Shown here one piece after another: positions 1 through 7,574 of a DNA stretch of 9,647 bases. How positions within the stretch are numbered: the stretch's first letter is position 1; every line of letters begins with the position of its first letter. Position numbers and translations under genes: made by a program. Under the pieces are notes generated by a model. That model saw only the letters and a program-made list of their open reading frames with translations. It was not told the DNA's origin and searched no databases. Location: positions 1-9,647 of the forward strand of contig DAOWAQ010000050.1 of NCBI GenBank assembly GCA_030634505.1, given 5' to 3'. The DNA comes from Calditrichia bacterium. GTDB taxonomy: Bacteria > Calditrichota > Calditrichia > JAJRVZ01.

Positions 1-897
1 CGAAGAACAAGAGCAGGATTAAAGGACCCAAACAGACCTATTGGATCATTCCTCTTTTTAGGTCCAAGCGGTGTTGGTAAAACTCATTTTGCAAAAACCT
101 TGGCAGAGTACCTGTTTGATAGTCCTAATGCTTTAATTAGAGTTGACATGAGTGAATACATGGAAAAGTTTAATGTTTCTCGCTTGGTTGGATCACCTCC
201 TGGATATGTTGGATATGAAGAAGGTGGCTTACTAACTGAAAAAGTTCGGCGCAGACCTTATGCCGTTATTTTACTTGATGAAATTGAAAAAGCACATCCG
301 GATATATTTAATTTATTGTTGCAGGTATTTGATGAGGGACATTTAACTGATAGTTTGGGAAAAAAAGTGGATTTCAAAAACACCATTTTAATTATGACTT
401 CTAATATTGGTGCACGTGAAATCAAAAAAGATATGAGTTATGGATTTAGCAACGATGATAAAGAAAATAAAATAGAAAAGATGAAAAACAAAGTTTCAGA
501 TGAATTGAAACGAATTTTTAATCCTGAATTTTTGAACAGGTTAGATGATTCTATCTACTTTAATCCTCTTGAACTCAATTCAGCAGTTAAAATTGTAGAA
601 TTGGTCTTACGAGAAATGTCTCAAAAAGTAGCTGACAGAAATATGCAATTTGTATTAACGGAAGGTGCAAAAAAATTCATTGCAGAAAAGGGTTTTGATC
701 CTGTAAGCGGCGCACGTCCTTTGAAAAGAGCAATTCAGAAATACATTGAAGATCCGATTGCAGATGAAATTTTAAAAGGTACATTTTCAGAAGGAAGTAT
801 TATTCAAATAAAAATGAAAAACAAAACCGAATTAGGTTTTTTTGAAACTGGTAAAATAAAAGACAAGCCAAAGGATATACATGTAGATGACAAATAA
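1..897 (+). CDS. clpC: ATP-dependent Clp protease ATP-binding subunit ClpC (5'-truncated)
   Basis: The open frame enters the window at base 1 and gives 298 codons before TAA at 895-897, so the N-domain, first AAA+ ring and middle domain lie outside. What remains is the second AAA+ module of an Hsp100/Clp unfoldase. Visible are Walker A GPSGVGKT (bases 61-84), the substrate-gripping pore loop GYVG, Walker B VILLDE followed by IEKAHP, sensor 1 in IMTSNIGA, the arginine finger in FNPEFLNR, and sensor 2 in GARPLKRAI. A loop after sensor 1 contains YGF, matching the hydrophobic-Gly-Phe/Leu tripeptide by which ClpA and ClpC dock on ClpP. ClpB lacks this tripeptide, so ClpC is preferred over ClpB. 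By family, the cytoplasmic hexamer unfolds substrates using ATP and feeds them to ClpP. A TTG at base 100 is an internal Leu codon, not the start, because Walker A lies upstream of it. An intrinsic terminator follows at once. Confidence 0.9.
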   Translation, partial: RRTRAGLKDPNRPIGSFLFLGPSGVGKTHFAKTLAEYLFDSPNALIRVDMSEYMEKFNVSRLVGSPPGYVGYEEGGLLTEKVRRRPYAVILLDEIEKAHPDIFNLLLQVFDEGHLTDSLGKKVDFKNTILIMTSNIGAREIKKDMSYGFSNDDKENKIEKMKNKVSDELKRIFNPEFLNRLDDSIYFNPLELNSAVKIVELVLREMSQKVADRNMQFVLTEGAKKFIAEKGFDPVSGARPLKRAIQKYIEDPIADEILKGTFSEGSIIQIKMKNKTELGFFETGKIKDKPKDIHVDDK

Positions 898-901
898 TTT
901 T

Positions 902-928
902 AAGCCCGATTAATTCGGGCTTTTTTTT
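902..928 (+). terminator. Rho-independent terminator of clpC
   Basis: A perfect 8-bp stem, AAGCCCGA (902-909) with TCGGGCTT (915-922), encloses a 5-base loop and runs into eight consecutive T (921-928). It begins five bases after the clpC stop codon. This is a canonical intrinsic terminator and separates clpC transcription from the membrane-protein gene downstream. Confidence 0.93.
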
Positions 929-959
929 ATATCAGAAATCTATTTAAATAAATTGTAAT

Positions 960-1607
960 TTGAAAAAATATTACAAAATTCTCCTTTTAGGAACGGTATT
1001 CTCATTTTCAATGGCATATTTAGAATCTGCCGTAGTTGTTTATTTAAGGGAAATATATTATCCGCATGGATTTTCATTCCCTCTTCAGGAAATCACACCA
1101 TTTATTTATTTTATAGAAATTGGAAGAGAAATATCTACCATCATAATGTTATTTATTTTTTCTTATTTCATGTCCAATAACAAGCGTGAATTATTTGCTT
1201 TTTTTTCTTATAACTTTGGTGTTTGGGACATATGGTATTATTTATGGTTAAAAATAATGTTGGATTGGCCTGAAAGTTTTTTTACCTGGGATATTTTGTT
1301 TCTGATACCTATTCCCTGGGTTGCACCGGTGATAGCTCCGATTCTTGTTTCTATTTCTCTAATATTAGCTGCTTTAATAATATTAAATGTGGAACACAAA
1401 TATAATTATTTTAATTTTAGAATTTTTGATTGGATAATTGAAATTTGTGCAGGACTTATAATCATTATTTCATTTTTATTTCAAACGGAAACAACTCTTT
1501 CAAACATTTTACCTTCGGAGTTTCCCTGGTTGGTATTCATATTTGGTATGTGTATAGGATTTTTTTGGTTTATATACCGTGTGATTCAAACTAATTATAA
1601 ATCTTAG
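960..1607 (+). CDS. Conserved multi-pass membrane protein of unknown function
   Basis: The protein has 215 residues and is strongly hydrophobic, with about six predicted membrane segments near residues 7-28, 46-70, 79-101, 110-143, 155-175 and 188-207. Short polar islands look conserved: AYLESAVVVYLRE (19-31), the acidic/basic EIGRE (53-57) inside a membrane segment, FGVWDIWYYLWLK (86-98), and DILFLIPIPW (111-120). From memory I recognise this pattern as a family of uncharacterised bacterial membrane proteins; I know of no assigned activity and propose none. The start is TTG at 960, chosen because it gives a basic N-terminus (MKKYYK) before the first membrane segment. No clear Shine-Dalgarno sequence precedes it, and ATG at 1011 (Met18) would cut into that segment. 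It lies between the clpC terminator and a convergent gene, so it is probably monocistronic. Its TAG overlaps the opposing gene's TAA. Confidence 0.8.
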   Translation: MKKYYKILLLGTVFSFSMAYLESAVVVYLREIYYPHGFSFPLQEITPFIYFIEIGREISTIIMLFIFSYFMSNNKRELFAFFSYNFGVWDIWYYLWLKIMLDWPESFFTWDILFLIPIPWVAPVIAPILVSISLILAALIILNVEHKYNYFNFRIFDWIIEICAGLIIIISFLFQTETTLSNILPSEFPWLVFIFGMCIGFFWFIYRVIQTNYKS

Positions 1608-4600
1608 TTTTTCCGTAAATCTTTTACTAATCCTGCGTATTTTCTTTCAATTTTAAAATCAAATCTGTAAAAATATTCCGGACGGAAGAATCCTGTGGTT
1701 ACCAGATCAAAATTCAGATCTTTAAGTCTTTTAAAAAATTCATTCATTAATATATCGCTTACACCTTTTTTTCTATAATAGCTATCGACCACAATCTTCT
1801 CTAAATGCGATACATGCTGGTTTATCTTTTTGTAATAAACTCCTCCGATTAAATATCCACGTTCATTTACCGCTATCAAGAATTGATGTTCAGGTTGGAA
1901 TTGTACCGGTAATTTGCTATTTATGTATAGCTGGTGCAACCTGGTAATTTCTTTGGGGTTAATCGGTTCTCTAATACTGAATATATCTCCATCAAGGTCT
2001 TCACATCTTACAACAAGATTGGTTTTGGATTCGCCTCCAGAATCTAAAGAAATTATTTCTGCACTATCTTCGGGTTTTAAATGAGGATAACTTAATCGGG
2101 TCAAGAAGAACTGTTCTTCTTCTGTTACACCCAATTGTTTTTGAATTGAATTCAATTGAATTGAAAGAGTATCACTCGTAATAGTTTTTGATCTTAGCTT
2201 TTCTATAATTGATTTGAGATTTTCAATCAATTCACTGCTTGCATTTTCAAATGCTGTTTTTGTAAAAAATAATGTTCTGGTTTCGGGAAATGATCCTTTT
2301 AATTGACTCAAATTATAGGTATTATAAAGTTCACTCAAAGTTGTAGCCCGAGCTTGTAATGTAGCACCTTCATTTAATTCCAACCATCTTTTATATCTAC
2401 GAATTGCAAAATATAATTTTTTCGGTATAAATCCGTTTTCAATTAAATCGGTTAAAAATTGGTTTAATTCATTCCTGAGTAATTGATAAAGTTCTGTTTG
2501 TTTTTGTTTCTTTACTTCTTGACAGAATTCATTTAAAACCTCTTTACCTTTTTTTATACCAAATGTATCAGGAAACGCGGAAAATATATACTGCCAATGG
2601 CTATTCCCTTTAAGAAATTCATATTTTTCTTCTGTTTGTTCCACAAAATTTCTATAAAAATTAATGAGCAAATCCAACAAAGAATTGTGTTTTTTTCTTT
2701 CAGAAATTGATACAATTCTTGAACCAGTTTGGTAATCATGGGCAGGAATGATAATATTTTCAATGGATGGATCTGCTACTTCCAAAGTTTTATTTGTTCG
2801 TTGCCAAAAATCAATATAAGCAGAGAGTCCGCTCCAAATAAAATACGGCCATAAATTTTTTGCTCTTTCTTTATAATTTTCATTTTTGTGCTTTGAAACT
2901 CTCCTTAAAAATTTTCCAGTCGTTTCACCATGAATAAATTCTTCACTCCACAAATGATATTCATCCCAATATCCACCAAAATCTTCTACTAATTTTTTAC
3001 CTTCATATACTGTACCCGACCTGATTAACCATTCTACTTCTTGTGTAATTTGACTATATTTCAGACTTGTATTGACATTTAAAGCAAAATCAAAACTACC
3101 CTGGAAGCGAGTTTGAATTGAAACCCTGTACACAGATTTACCGTGTTCTTTTCCTAACAGGCTTATCCAGATTCCACCTAGTGGAATATCATCTAATTGT
3201 AATTGGATGCCACGAGAAAACAGGAAAATGGCTTCCCTAATGATTGTAGTATTTTTTATAGCCTGTAATATCCTATTTTTATCATCTTCATTAATATCTT
3301 CTTCTAAAATGATCACATCGTCCCAATTGTATTCATTTCCGGTTTCAATATCTACAGCTATTTGCTGTACATTTCCTAACCATTCGCGGAATCCTGTGCG
3401 CATTTCAAGTCTGGCTCTTCGAGCAGTTCTTTGTATTTTTTTATCCAAAGTAGTATGTTGAAACTGAACTAAATATTGTCTGAGTATTTTAAATTTAGCG
3501 GGATGATTGGCTCCATATTTTCCAATTAAATTAAACAACGGAACTGAACGCAAATTATTTGATTCAATAAATTCATTTATCAATCTTTTTAGTGATTCAA
3601 GTTTACTATCACTTAAATTCAATTTAACAATTTCTGAAATTACTTCAGGAGTAATGAAATATGTGTCGATATCATTAAAATTTTTGAATATATCATAAAA
3701 ATAATCATCACTTATTAATTCTACAAGTGCGTTAAATGCAATTCTTTGAACATTCAAATTGGAGATAATAATACTTCTTTTTAGCAACTCTATAACCAGT
3801 AACAGATAATCTGATTTTTTATCTATTGCTGATTGTTTCAGATAATTAACAGATAATTTACCTTCTTCGTATTTATTTGCAGATAAACCTGTTGTTGCCA
3901 GATGCATTCCAAAATAAGAATATTCTTTCTTATAAAGCAAAGATTGTAATTGTTCTTTATTTGTATTAGAATCAGATATATTATCATACATACCAGCAAA
4001 AATGATATTATTGATTACTTCATAGTTTTTATTCCACTTAAAAATATTTTCACCGGCAAAATTCACTAATTGCTCATTTCCCAACCACAAGATCGGGTTA
4101 TTTAAAATCTTTCCAAAATCGAGAAATTTATTATTTGTTGTATAATAACAATTACCCATCTGAATTGTATTTTTTAAAATACTAATTGTTAATTCCCATT
4201 TTTGATCTTTTAATTGCAACTTATTTTCTTTCAGACTTATCTCATTGGCTGTAACACCTTTCTCCCTTAGAAACCAATTTGGAATTCTAATCTCAAGATT
4301 GTCAATTTTGACCGTGGAGTAATTTTTACCATACATTGGCACGATGATATCCGAAAAATTCTTTTCAATTGTTTTCCTTTTGTATGTTCCTTTTGGGGTT
4401 AACTCACCCATTGCCGCATCAAACTCCCTTTCAATTATTCTGTAGTCTACAATTCTTTCAAAAGAGGCCAAAAATTTATTTACTGAAACTACTACTGAAC
4501 TAAAATAATCATAGATTTCACTCTGGCTCATATTTTCAAAATTCACTTGAGCGCTTTCATAATTGGGATAAATGAGAATCGTGTTATAATGCCTGTGATC

Positions 4601-6349
4601 GCCTACTAAAAATACATTTTTTATAAATTCAAATTCGCCAAAGTAATTTTCTATTTTTTGCGGAGCAATTGTTTCACCTTTTATATTTTTATAAATCTCT
4701 TTTTTTCTGTCAATTATTTCTATAAAACCCTCTTCATCTATTTTCATAATATCGCCAGTTGCTAACCAACCATCTTCAAAACTAGCATCACTTTCTTCAG
4801 GATTAAAATAATTCATCATTACGTAGGGACCTTTTATAAACAACTCACCATCATCTGCAAGTTTTAAGTTTATCCCTGGCAATGCTTTTCCAAGCGAACC
4901 AGGTGAATATTTTCCCGGTGGAGTCATTGTTATTCCACCTGTGGCTTCAGTCATACCAAAACCACTCATCAGTTCTACTCCGTTTTGCTGAAAAAACTGA
5001 AATACTTCCGAATCAAGATGACCCGCTGCAGATAGTCCCCATTTTAAGTTTCCGCCTGAGACATTATTAAGTGCGTCAAGAATTATTTTATTATCGTCAT
5101 GCTCAAGATCTACAGTTTGGCTTACATTTTCATATAGTTGGTACCATTTTTTGGGAATGCTAATAAATATGGAAGGTTTGATGCGTTGCATATTATTCAC
5201 CATCGCTTCGACGGAAGGATTTTCCATAAATACATATCTTGCATTCCAGAATATGCTGCCTGTCATTTCAAGCCATCTTCCGAATGTATGATACAATGGT
5301 AAATATGAAAGAAATATATCATACTCACCAATTTTAGGAATCGCCATTGCTCTTGCAAATCGTTTAAAAACAATGTTTTGGTGGGAAAACATGATGCCTT
5401 TTGGTTTACCCGTTGTACCTGAAGTAAACATGATTGAAGCCAGATCTGATATTTTTAATTCATCAGAGATTTTGGATATCACAGTATTATCAAAATCCTG
5501 CCCTTTTACTCTTAATTCTTTAACGGAAACATAATCTTTTTCCCAAGGTGTTACCTTCTCAAATAAAATAATCCACTTTAAGAATGAAAGATTTTTTCTG
5601 AAATCCTTTATCTTTTGTAATAGCTGTTCACGAGATATTATGATTATCTCCGGTTCGGTTTTTGTGAGTATATATTCTATCTGTTCAGGAGTAGAATTTG
5701 CAGGAATCATGACATTCACTATTCCGGATGTCAAGCATGCTAAATCAAAATATATCATTTCAATAGAATTTTCACAAAGGAATGCAATTTTCTTATTTGA
5801 TGGATTTTCGCCAAGTAGAGTAAACAGACCTTTACTGATTGCTTTTACATTTTCAGATACTTCACGCCAGGTTATATCTTTTTGTGATTCACTTTTCATT
5901 ATTGTAATCAATATTTTATCGGCATATTTTCGCAACCTGTGTTTAAATAATTTTGGAAAAATGTAATTAATGCTATCTAATAAATTTAATATCAATTGCG
6001 GCCAACGGTTATCATCATAAATTTGAGTTAAAAAGTTTGGTGAACGAAAAATGTCCAAATATGATTCTATGAATATGGGATCAGGATTTTTGAGAAGTTT
6101 TTCGCCCAAGGCATAAAAAATGTCAGGGGAAAATTGTGATGCAATTCTTTCTCTTATATCTGACTCTTCAATTCGGGTAAATAAAAATTTATAAAATTCA
6201 AAATCACTAGTATCTGTTTCACTTAAGAATTCTTCTACAACTTTTTCAATTGAAGAGATCAATTCATTTGAGACATGAAAGCCGGGATCTCTTAATATTT
6301 TATTTAGTTTTTCTTTGCTTACAATTTCGGAATTTGGTTTTATTTGCAT
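1604..6349 (-). CDS. Giant AMP-forming acyl-CoA synthetase fused to a kinase-like region and a C-terminal GNAT domain
   Basis: The 1581-residue protein starts at ATG 6347-6349 behind AGGT at 6357-6360. After a helical N-terminal extension (about 1-129), residues 130-670 are an ANL-superfamily adenylating domain of the long-chain acyl-CoA synthetase type. It shows the P-loop TSGTTGKPKG (309-318), FGMTEATGG (464-472), TGD (531-533), the hinge region IDRKKEIYKN (546-555), and TPKGTYKRK (651-659) with the probable A10 lysine at 657. It should activate a carboxylic acid, probably fatty, with ATP. Residues 671-1030 are unassigned and partly alpha-helical. About 1030-1260 resemble a degenerate kinase/APH fold. 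About 1260-1440 are helical. Residues 1446-1581 look like a GNAT acetyltransferase, with strand-helix motif EKIVVDSYYRKKGVSDILM (1517-1535). Typical family members have about 500-650 residues, so two thirds of this protein is extra. Substrate and the roles of the added domains are unknown. The acyl-CoA synthetase call is firm, GNAT likely, kinase-like tentative. Confidence 0.85.
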   Translation of the reverse strand: MQIKPNSEIVSKEKLNKILRDPGFHVSNELISSIEKVVEEFLSETDTSDFEFYKFLFTRIEESDIRERIASQFSPDIFYALGEKLLKNPDPIFIESYLDIFRSPNFLTQIYDDNRWPQLILNLLDSINYIFPKLFKHRLRKYADKILITIMKSESQKDITWREVSENVKAISKGLFTLLGENPSNKKIAFLCENSIEMIYFDLACLTSGIVNVMIPANSTPEQIEYILTKTEPEIIIISREQLLQKIKDFRKNLSFLKWIILFEKVTPWEKDYVSVKELRVKGQDFDNTVISKISDELKISDLASIMFTSGTTGKPKGIMFSHQNIVFKRFARAMAIPKIGEYDIFLSYLPLYHTFGRWLEMTGSIFWNARYVFMENPSVEAMVNNMQRIKPSIFISIPKKWYQLYENVSQTVDLEHDDNKIILDALNNVSGGNLKWGLSAAGHLDSEVFQFFQQNGVELMSGFGMTEATGGITMTPPGKYSPGSLGKALPGINLKLADDGELFIKGPYVMMNYFNPEESDASFEDGWLATGDIMKIDEEGFIEIIDRKKEIYKNIKGETIAPQKIENYFGEFEFIKNVFLVGDHRHYNTILIYPNYESAQVNFENMSQSEIYDYFSSVVVSVNKFLASFERIVDYRIIEREFDAAMGELTPKGTYKRKTIEKNFSDIIVPMYGKNYSTVKIDNLEIRIPNWFLREKGVTANEISLKENKLQLKDQKWELTISILKNTIQMGNCYYTTNNKFLDFGKILNNPILWLGNEQLVNFAGENIFKWNKNYEVINNIIFAGMYDNISDSNTNKEQLQSLLYKKEYSYFGMHLATTGLSANKYEEGKLSVNYLKQSAIDKKSDYLLLVIELLKRSIIISNLNVQRIAFNALVELISDDYFYDIFKNFNDIDTYFITPEVISEIVKLNLSDSKLESLKRLINEFIESNNLRSVPLFNLIGKYGANHPAKFKILRQYLVQFQHTTLDKKIQRTARRARLEMRTGFREWLGNVQQIAVDIETGNEYNWDDVIILEEDINEDDKNRILQAIKNTTIIREAIFLFSRGIQLQLDDIPLGGIWISLLGKEHGKSVYRVSIQTRFQGSFDFALNVNTSLKYSQITQEVEWLIRSGTVYEGKKLVEDFGGYWDEYHLWSEEFIHGETTGKFLRRVSKHKNENYKERAKNLWPYFIWSGLSAYIDFWQRTNKTLEVADPSIENIIIPAHDYQTGSRIVSISERKKHNSLLDLLINFYRNFVEQTEEKYEFLKGNSHWQYIFSAFPDTFGIKKGKEVLNEFCQEVKKQKQTELYQLLRNELNQFLTDLIENGFIPKKLYFAIRRYKRWLELNEGATLQARATTLSELYNTYNLSQLKGSFPETRTLFFTKTAFENASSELIENLKSIIEKLRSKTITSDTLSIQLNSIQKQLGVTEEEQFFLTRLSYPHLKPEDSAEIISLDSGGESKTNLVVRCEDLDGDIFSIREPINPKEITRLHQLYINSKLPVQFQPEHQFLIAVNERGYLIGGVYYKKINQHVSHLEKIVVDSYYRKKGVSDILMNEFFKRLKDLNFDLVTTGFFRPEYFYRFDFKIERKYAGLVKDLRKN

Positions 6350-6513
6350 ATTATTTACCTGAAATTAGAATAATTTATTTAAATCTGTAAAATCATAATA
6401 TCTGAGATGTTTATGTATAAAAAATCATTGCATTTATTTTTATTTCACCTATGATAGTAGTCTCAAGTTTCCCTTAACGTGGTGCTGCAGAATCACAAAA
6501 GATTGAAATATTT

Positions 6514-6550
6514 GTGCCCTCACATAGTGATCCCTTCGGGAAAAGGGCAC
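6514..6550. repeat. Compact three-way-junction structure (37 nt)
   Basis: An outer stem GTGCCC (6514-6519) / GGGCAC (6545-6550) encloses two back-to-back mini-hairpins: TCAC-ATA-GTGA (6520-6530) and TCCC-TTC-GGGA (6531-6541). Only three A remain unpaired (6542-6544). Almost every base is explained by pairing, which is unlikely by chance in such AT-rich surroundings. It could be the end of a REP or MITE element or part of a structured RNA. Confidence 0.6.
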
Positions 6551-6574
6551 CAAGGTTGTGGGGTTTTACGTTTT

Positions 6575-6594
6575 CCCCGCCATGAATGACGGGG
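6575..6594. repeat. 20-nt near-perfect palindrome
   Basis: CCCCG (6575-6579) pairs with CGGGG (6590-6594) and CAT (6581-6583) with ATG (6586-6588), interrupted only by a C/A mismatch at 6580/6589. It is the first hairpin inside the long-range stem. Confidence 0.65.
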
Positions 6595-6633
6595 TTAATC
6601 ATTTGTATATTATAAAATTTTTGATATTTATAG

Positions 6634-6653
6634 CCCAGTGCTTCAGCGCTGGG
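6634..6653. repeat. Hairpin with 8-bp stem and TTCA loop
   Basis: CCCAGTGC (6634-6641) pairs with GCGCTGGG (6646-6653), with one G-T wobble, around the loop TTCA. The tip GCTTCAGC (6640-6647) recurs exactly 40 bases later at 6680-6687, tying the two hairpins together as related units. Confidence 0.7.
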
Positions 6654-6677
6654 ATCCTAAACACCCACAACCATTTT

Positions 6678-6689
6678 GGGCTTCAGCCC
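6678..6689. repeat. Second TTCA-loop hairpin
   Basis: GGGC (6678-6681) pairs with GCCC (6686-6689) around TTCA, the same loop and closing pairs as the hairpin 40 bases upstream. It lies just outside the long-range stem and partly competes with that stem's outermost pairs (6676-6679). Confidence 0.5.
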
Positions 6690-6704
6690 CATAAGAATAG
6701 ATTT

Positions 6705-6740
6705 TTTCCCGATACTGTAACAGTATATATTAATGGGAAA
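6705..6740. repeat. Nested inverted repeat at the right end of the structured region
   Basis: TTTCCC (6705-6710) is complementary to GGGAAA (6735-6740). Inside lies ATACTG (6712-6717) / CAGTAT (6721-6726) with a TAA loop. It closes the hairpin array on the ubiE side. It lacks the T-tract expected of a terminator on either strand. Confidence 0.45.
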
Positions 6741-6805
6741 TTTATTGCTTTTATATAATACACTCCGATTTTATGTAATGTTTTGAATTATTCTTGATGA
6801 AATTC

Positions 6806-7525
6806 TTATTTTTTTATGCCTTTATAGATCACAGCAATACCATTAAACAATCGCCAGAAATTTACAGGATAAAAATCTTCATCTTCGATCCAACGTGCAA
6901 ATTCCCTTCGTACAGGAAAATAATCAACTGACACCGGCAAATATGTATATGCTTCTTTATCTTTACTAATCAATTTACCAATCCCTGGAAGTATTTTGTG
7001 AAAATAAACTCTGTACAATTTTTTGATAATTTTTAATTTTGGAGTTGAAAATTCCAATATAATCAACTCTCCCCCCGGTTTTATTACACGACTCATTTCA
7101 TTTAAATTCTTTTTGACATCCCCCATATTTCGCACGCCAAAAGCAACTGTAACCGCATCAAATGATTTATCTGCGAAAGGAATATTTTCTCCGTCACCTG
7201 CCAGAAAATGTATTTTATCGGATTTCTTTTTATCTATTGCTTTCTGTTTTCCTAAAGAAAGCATTTTGGTGGCAATATCAAGTCCAATAACATTTGATTT
7301 TTTTAACTTTTGTGTTGTAAAAGCAAAGTCACCTGTGCCGCAAGCAATATCGAGAACTAATGAATCCGGAGAAATATTTAATTTAGAAATGGCTTTTCGG
7401 CGCCAGTAAATATCAGTTCCCCCGCTGAGTAAATGATTGAGCAAATCATAGCGATGAGCAATATCATTAAACATTTTTTGCACATATTGTTTGCGTTTGT
7501 TACCATTGGCTAAAACTTGTTGCAT
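6806..7525 (-). CDS. ubiE: Demethylmenaquinone methyltransferase (UbiE/MenG family)
   Basis: The protein has 239 residues, close to the usual family length. It is a class I SAM-dependent methyltransferase with the family-specific N-terminal signature MFNDIAHRYDLLN (18-30). Motif I is VLDIACGTGD (57-66), the ribose-binding acidic residue is Asp83 in GLDIA, and DGENIPF (111-117), GVRNM (130-134), PGG (150-152) and LPVSVDYFP (196-204) follow. These are diagnostic of UbiE/MenG, which C-methylates demethylmenaquinol to menaquinol, or the ubiquinone precursor in organisms that make it. Menaquinone is assumed here from the presumed lineage. The cytoplasmic enzyme works at the membrane surface on prenylated substrate. 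ATG 7523-7525 gives a normal N-terminus, though no clear Shine-Dalgarno precedes it. It lies 49 bp downstream of a PLP-enzyme gene on the same strand with no terminator visible between, so co-transcription is plausible. Confidence 0.93.
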   Translation of the reverse strand: MQQVLANGNKRKQYVQKMFNDIAHRYDLLNHLLSGGTDIYWRRKAISKLNISPDSLVLDIACGTGDFAFTTQKLKKSNVIGLDIATKMLSLGKQKAIDKKKSDKIHFLAGDGENIPFADKSFDAVTVAFGVRNMGDVKKNLNEMSRVIKPGGELIILEFSTPKLKIIKKLYRVYFHKILPGIGKLISKDKEAYTYLPVSVDYFPVRREFARWIEDEDFYPVNFWRLFNGIAVIYKGIKK

Positions 7526-7574
7526 GCTTTGAGTGTTATTGTATTATAGTTTTAGTGTATTAAAGTTAATATAC

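Larger units (their letters stand above)
6550..6679. repeat. Long-range stem enclosing two hairpins (REP/MITE-like element)
   Basis: GGTTGTGGG (6554-6562) is perfectly complementary to CCCACAACC (6664-6672). The pairing resumes inside after two mismatches as TTT/AAA. Outside, CCAA (6550-6553) can pair with TTGG (6676-6679) across a 3-base bulge. The arms enclose the hairpins at 6575-6594 and 6634-6653. Nested palindromes of this kind are typical of REP-associated and miniature mobile elements. No transposase is in the window, so mobility is inferred only. Confidence 0.55.
6350..6805. other. 456-bp gap without a gene, filled with structured repeat
   Basis: This gap lies between ubiE and the giant synthetase gene, both on the minus strand. 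Bases 6350-6480 are AT-rich and probably hold the synthetase leader; I found no convincing promoter there. Bases 6514-6740 are a dense array of hairpins listed separately, with short GC-rich stems in otherwise AT-rich DNA. I see no convincing protein gene. A 66-codon open frame on the plus strand (6558-6758) runs straight through the hairpins and looks accidental. Confidence 0.7.

Noticed and set aside
100..102. TTG as start of the clpC frame
   Set aside because: The reading frame is open to base 1 and contains the Walker A motif upstream of this codon, so the gene is truncated by the window edge and does not start here.
5640..5966. 108-codon plus-strand open frame
   Set aside because: It is antisense to the ligase domain of the giant synthetase gene, with no ribosome binding site or recognisable motif.
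6514..6740. tRNA or known riboswitch
   Set aside because: The stems are too short and arranged differently, no T-loop sequence (GTTCRA-like) is present, and I recognise no riboswitch core. The region looks like a repeat element.
6558..6758. 66-codon plus-strand open frame in the gap beside ubiE
   Set aside because: It runs directly through four hairpins, has no ribosome binding site, and its composition reflects the palindromes rather than a protein.
7023..7409. 128-codon plus-strand open frame
   Set aside because: It is antisense to ubiE, whose motifs are all intact; the composition is that of a shadow frame.
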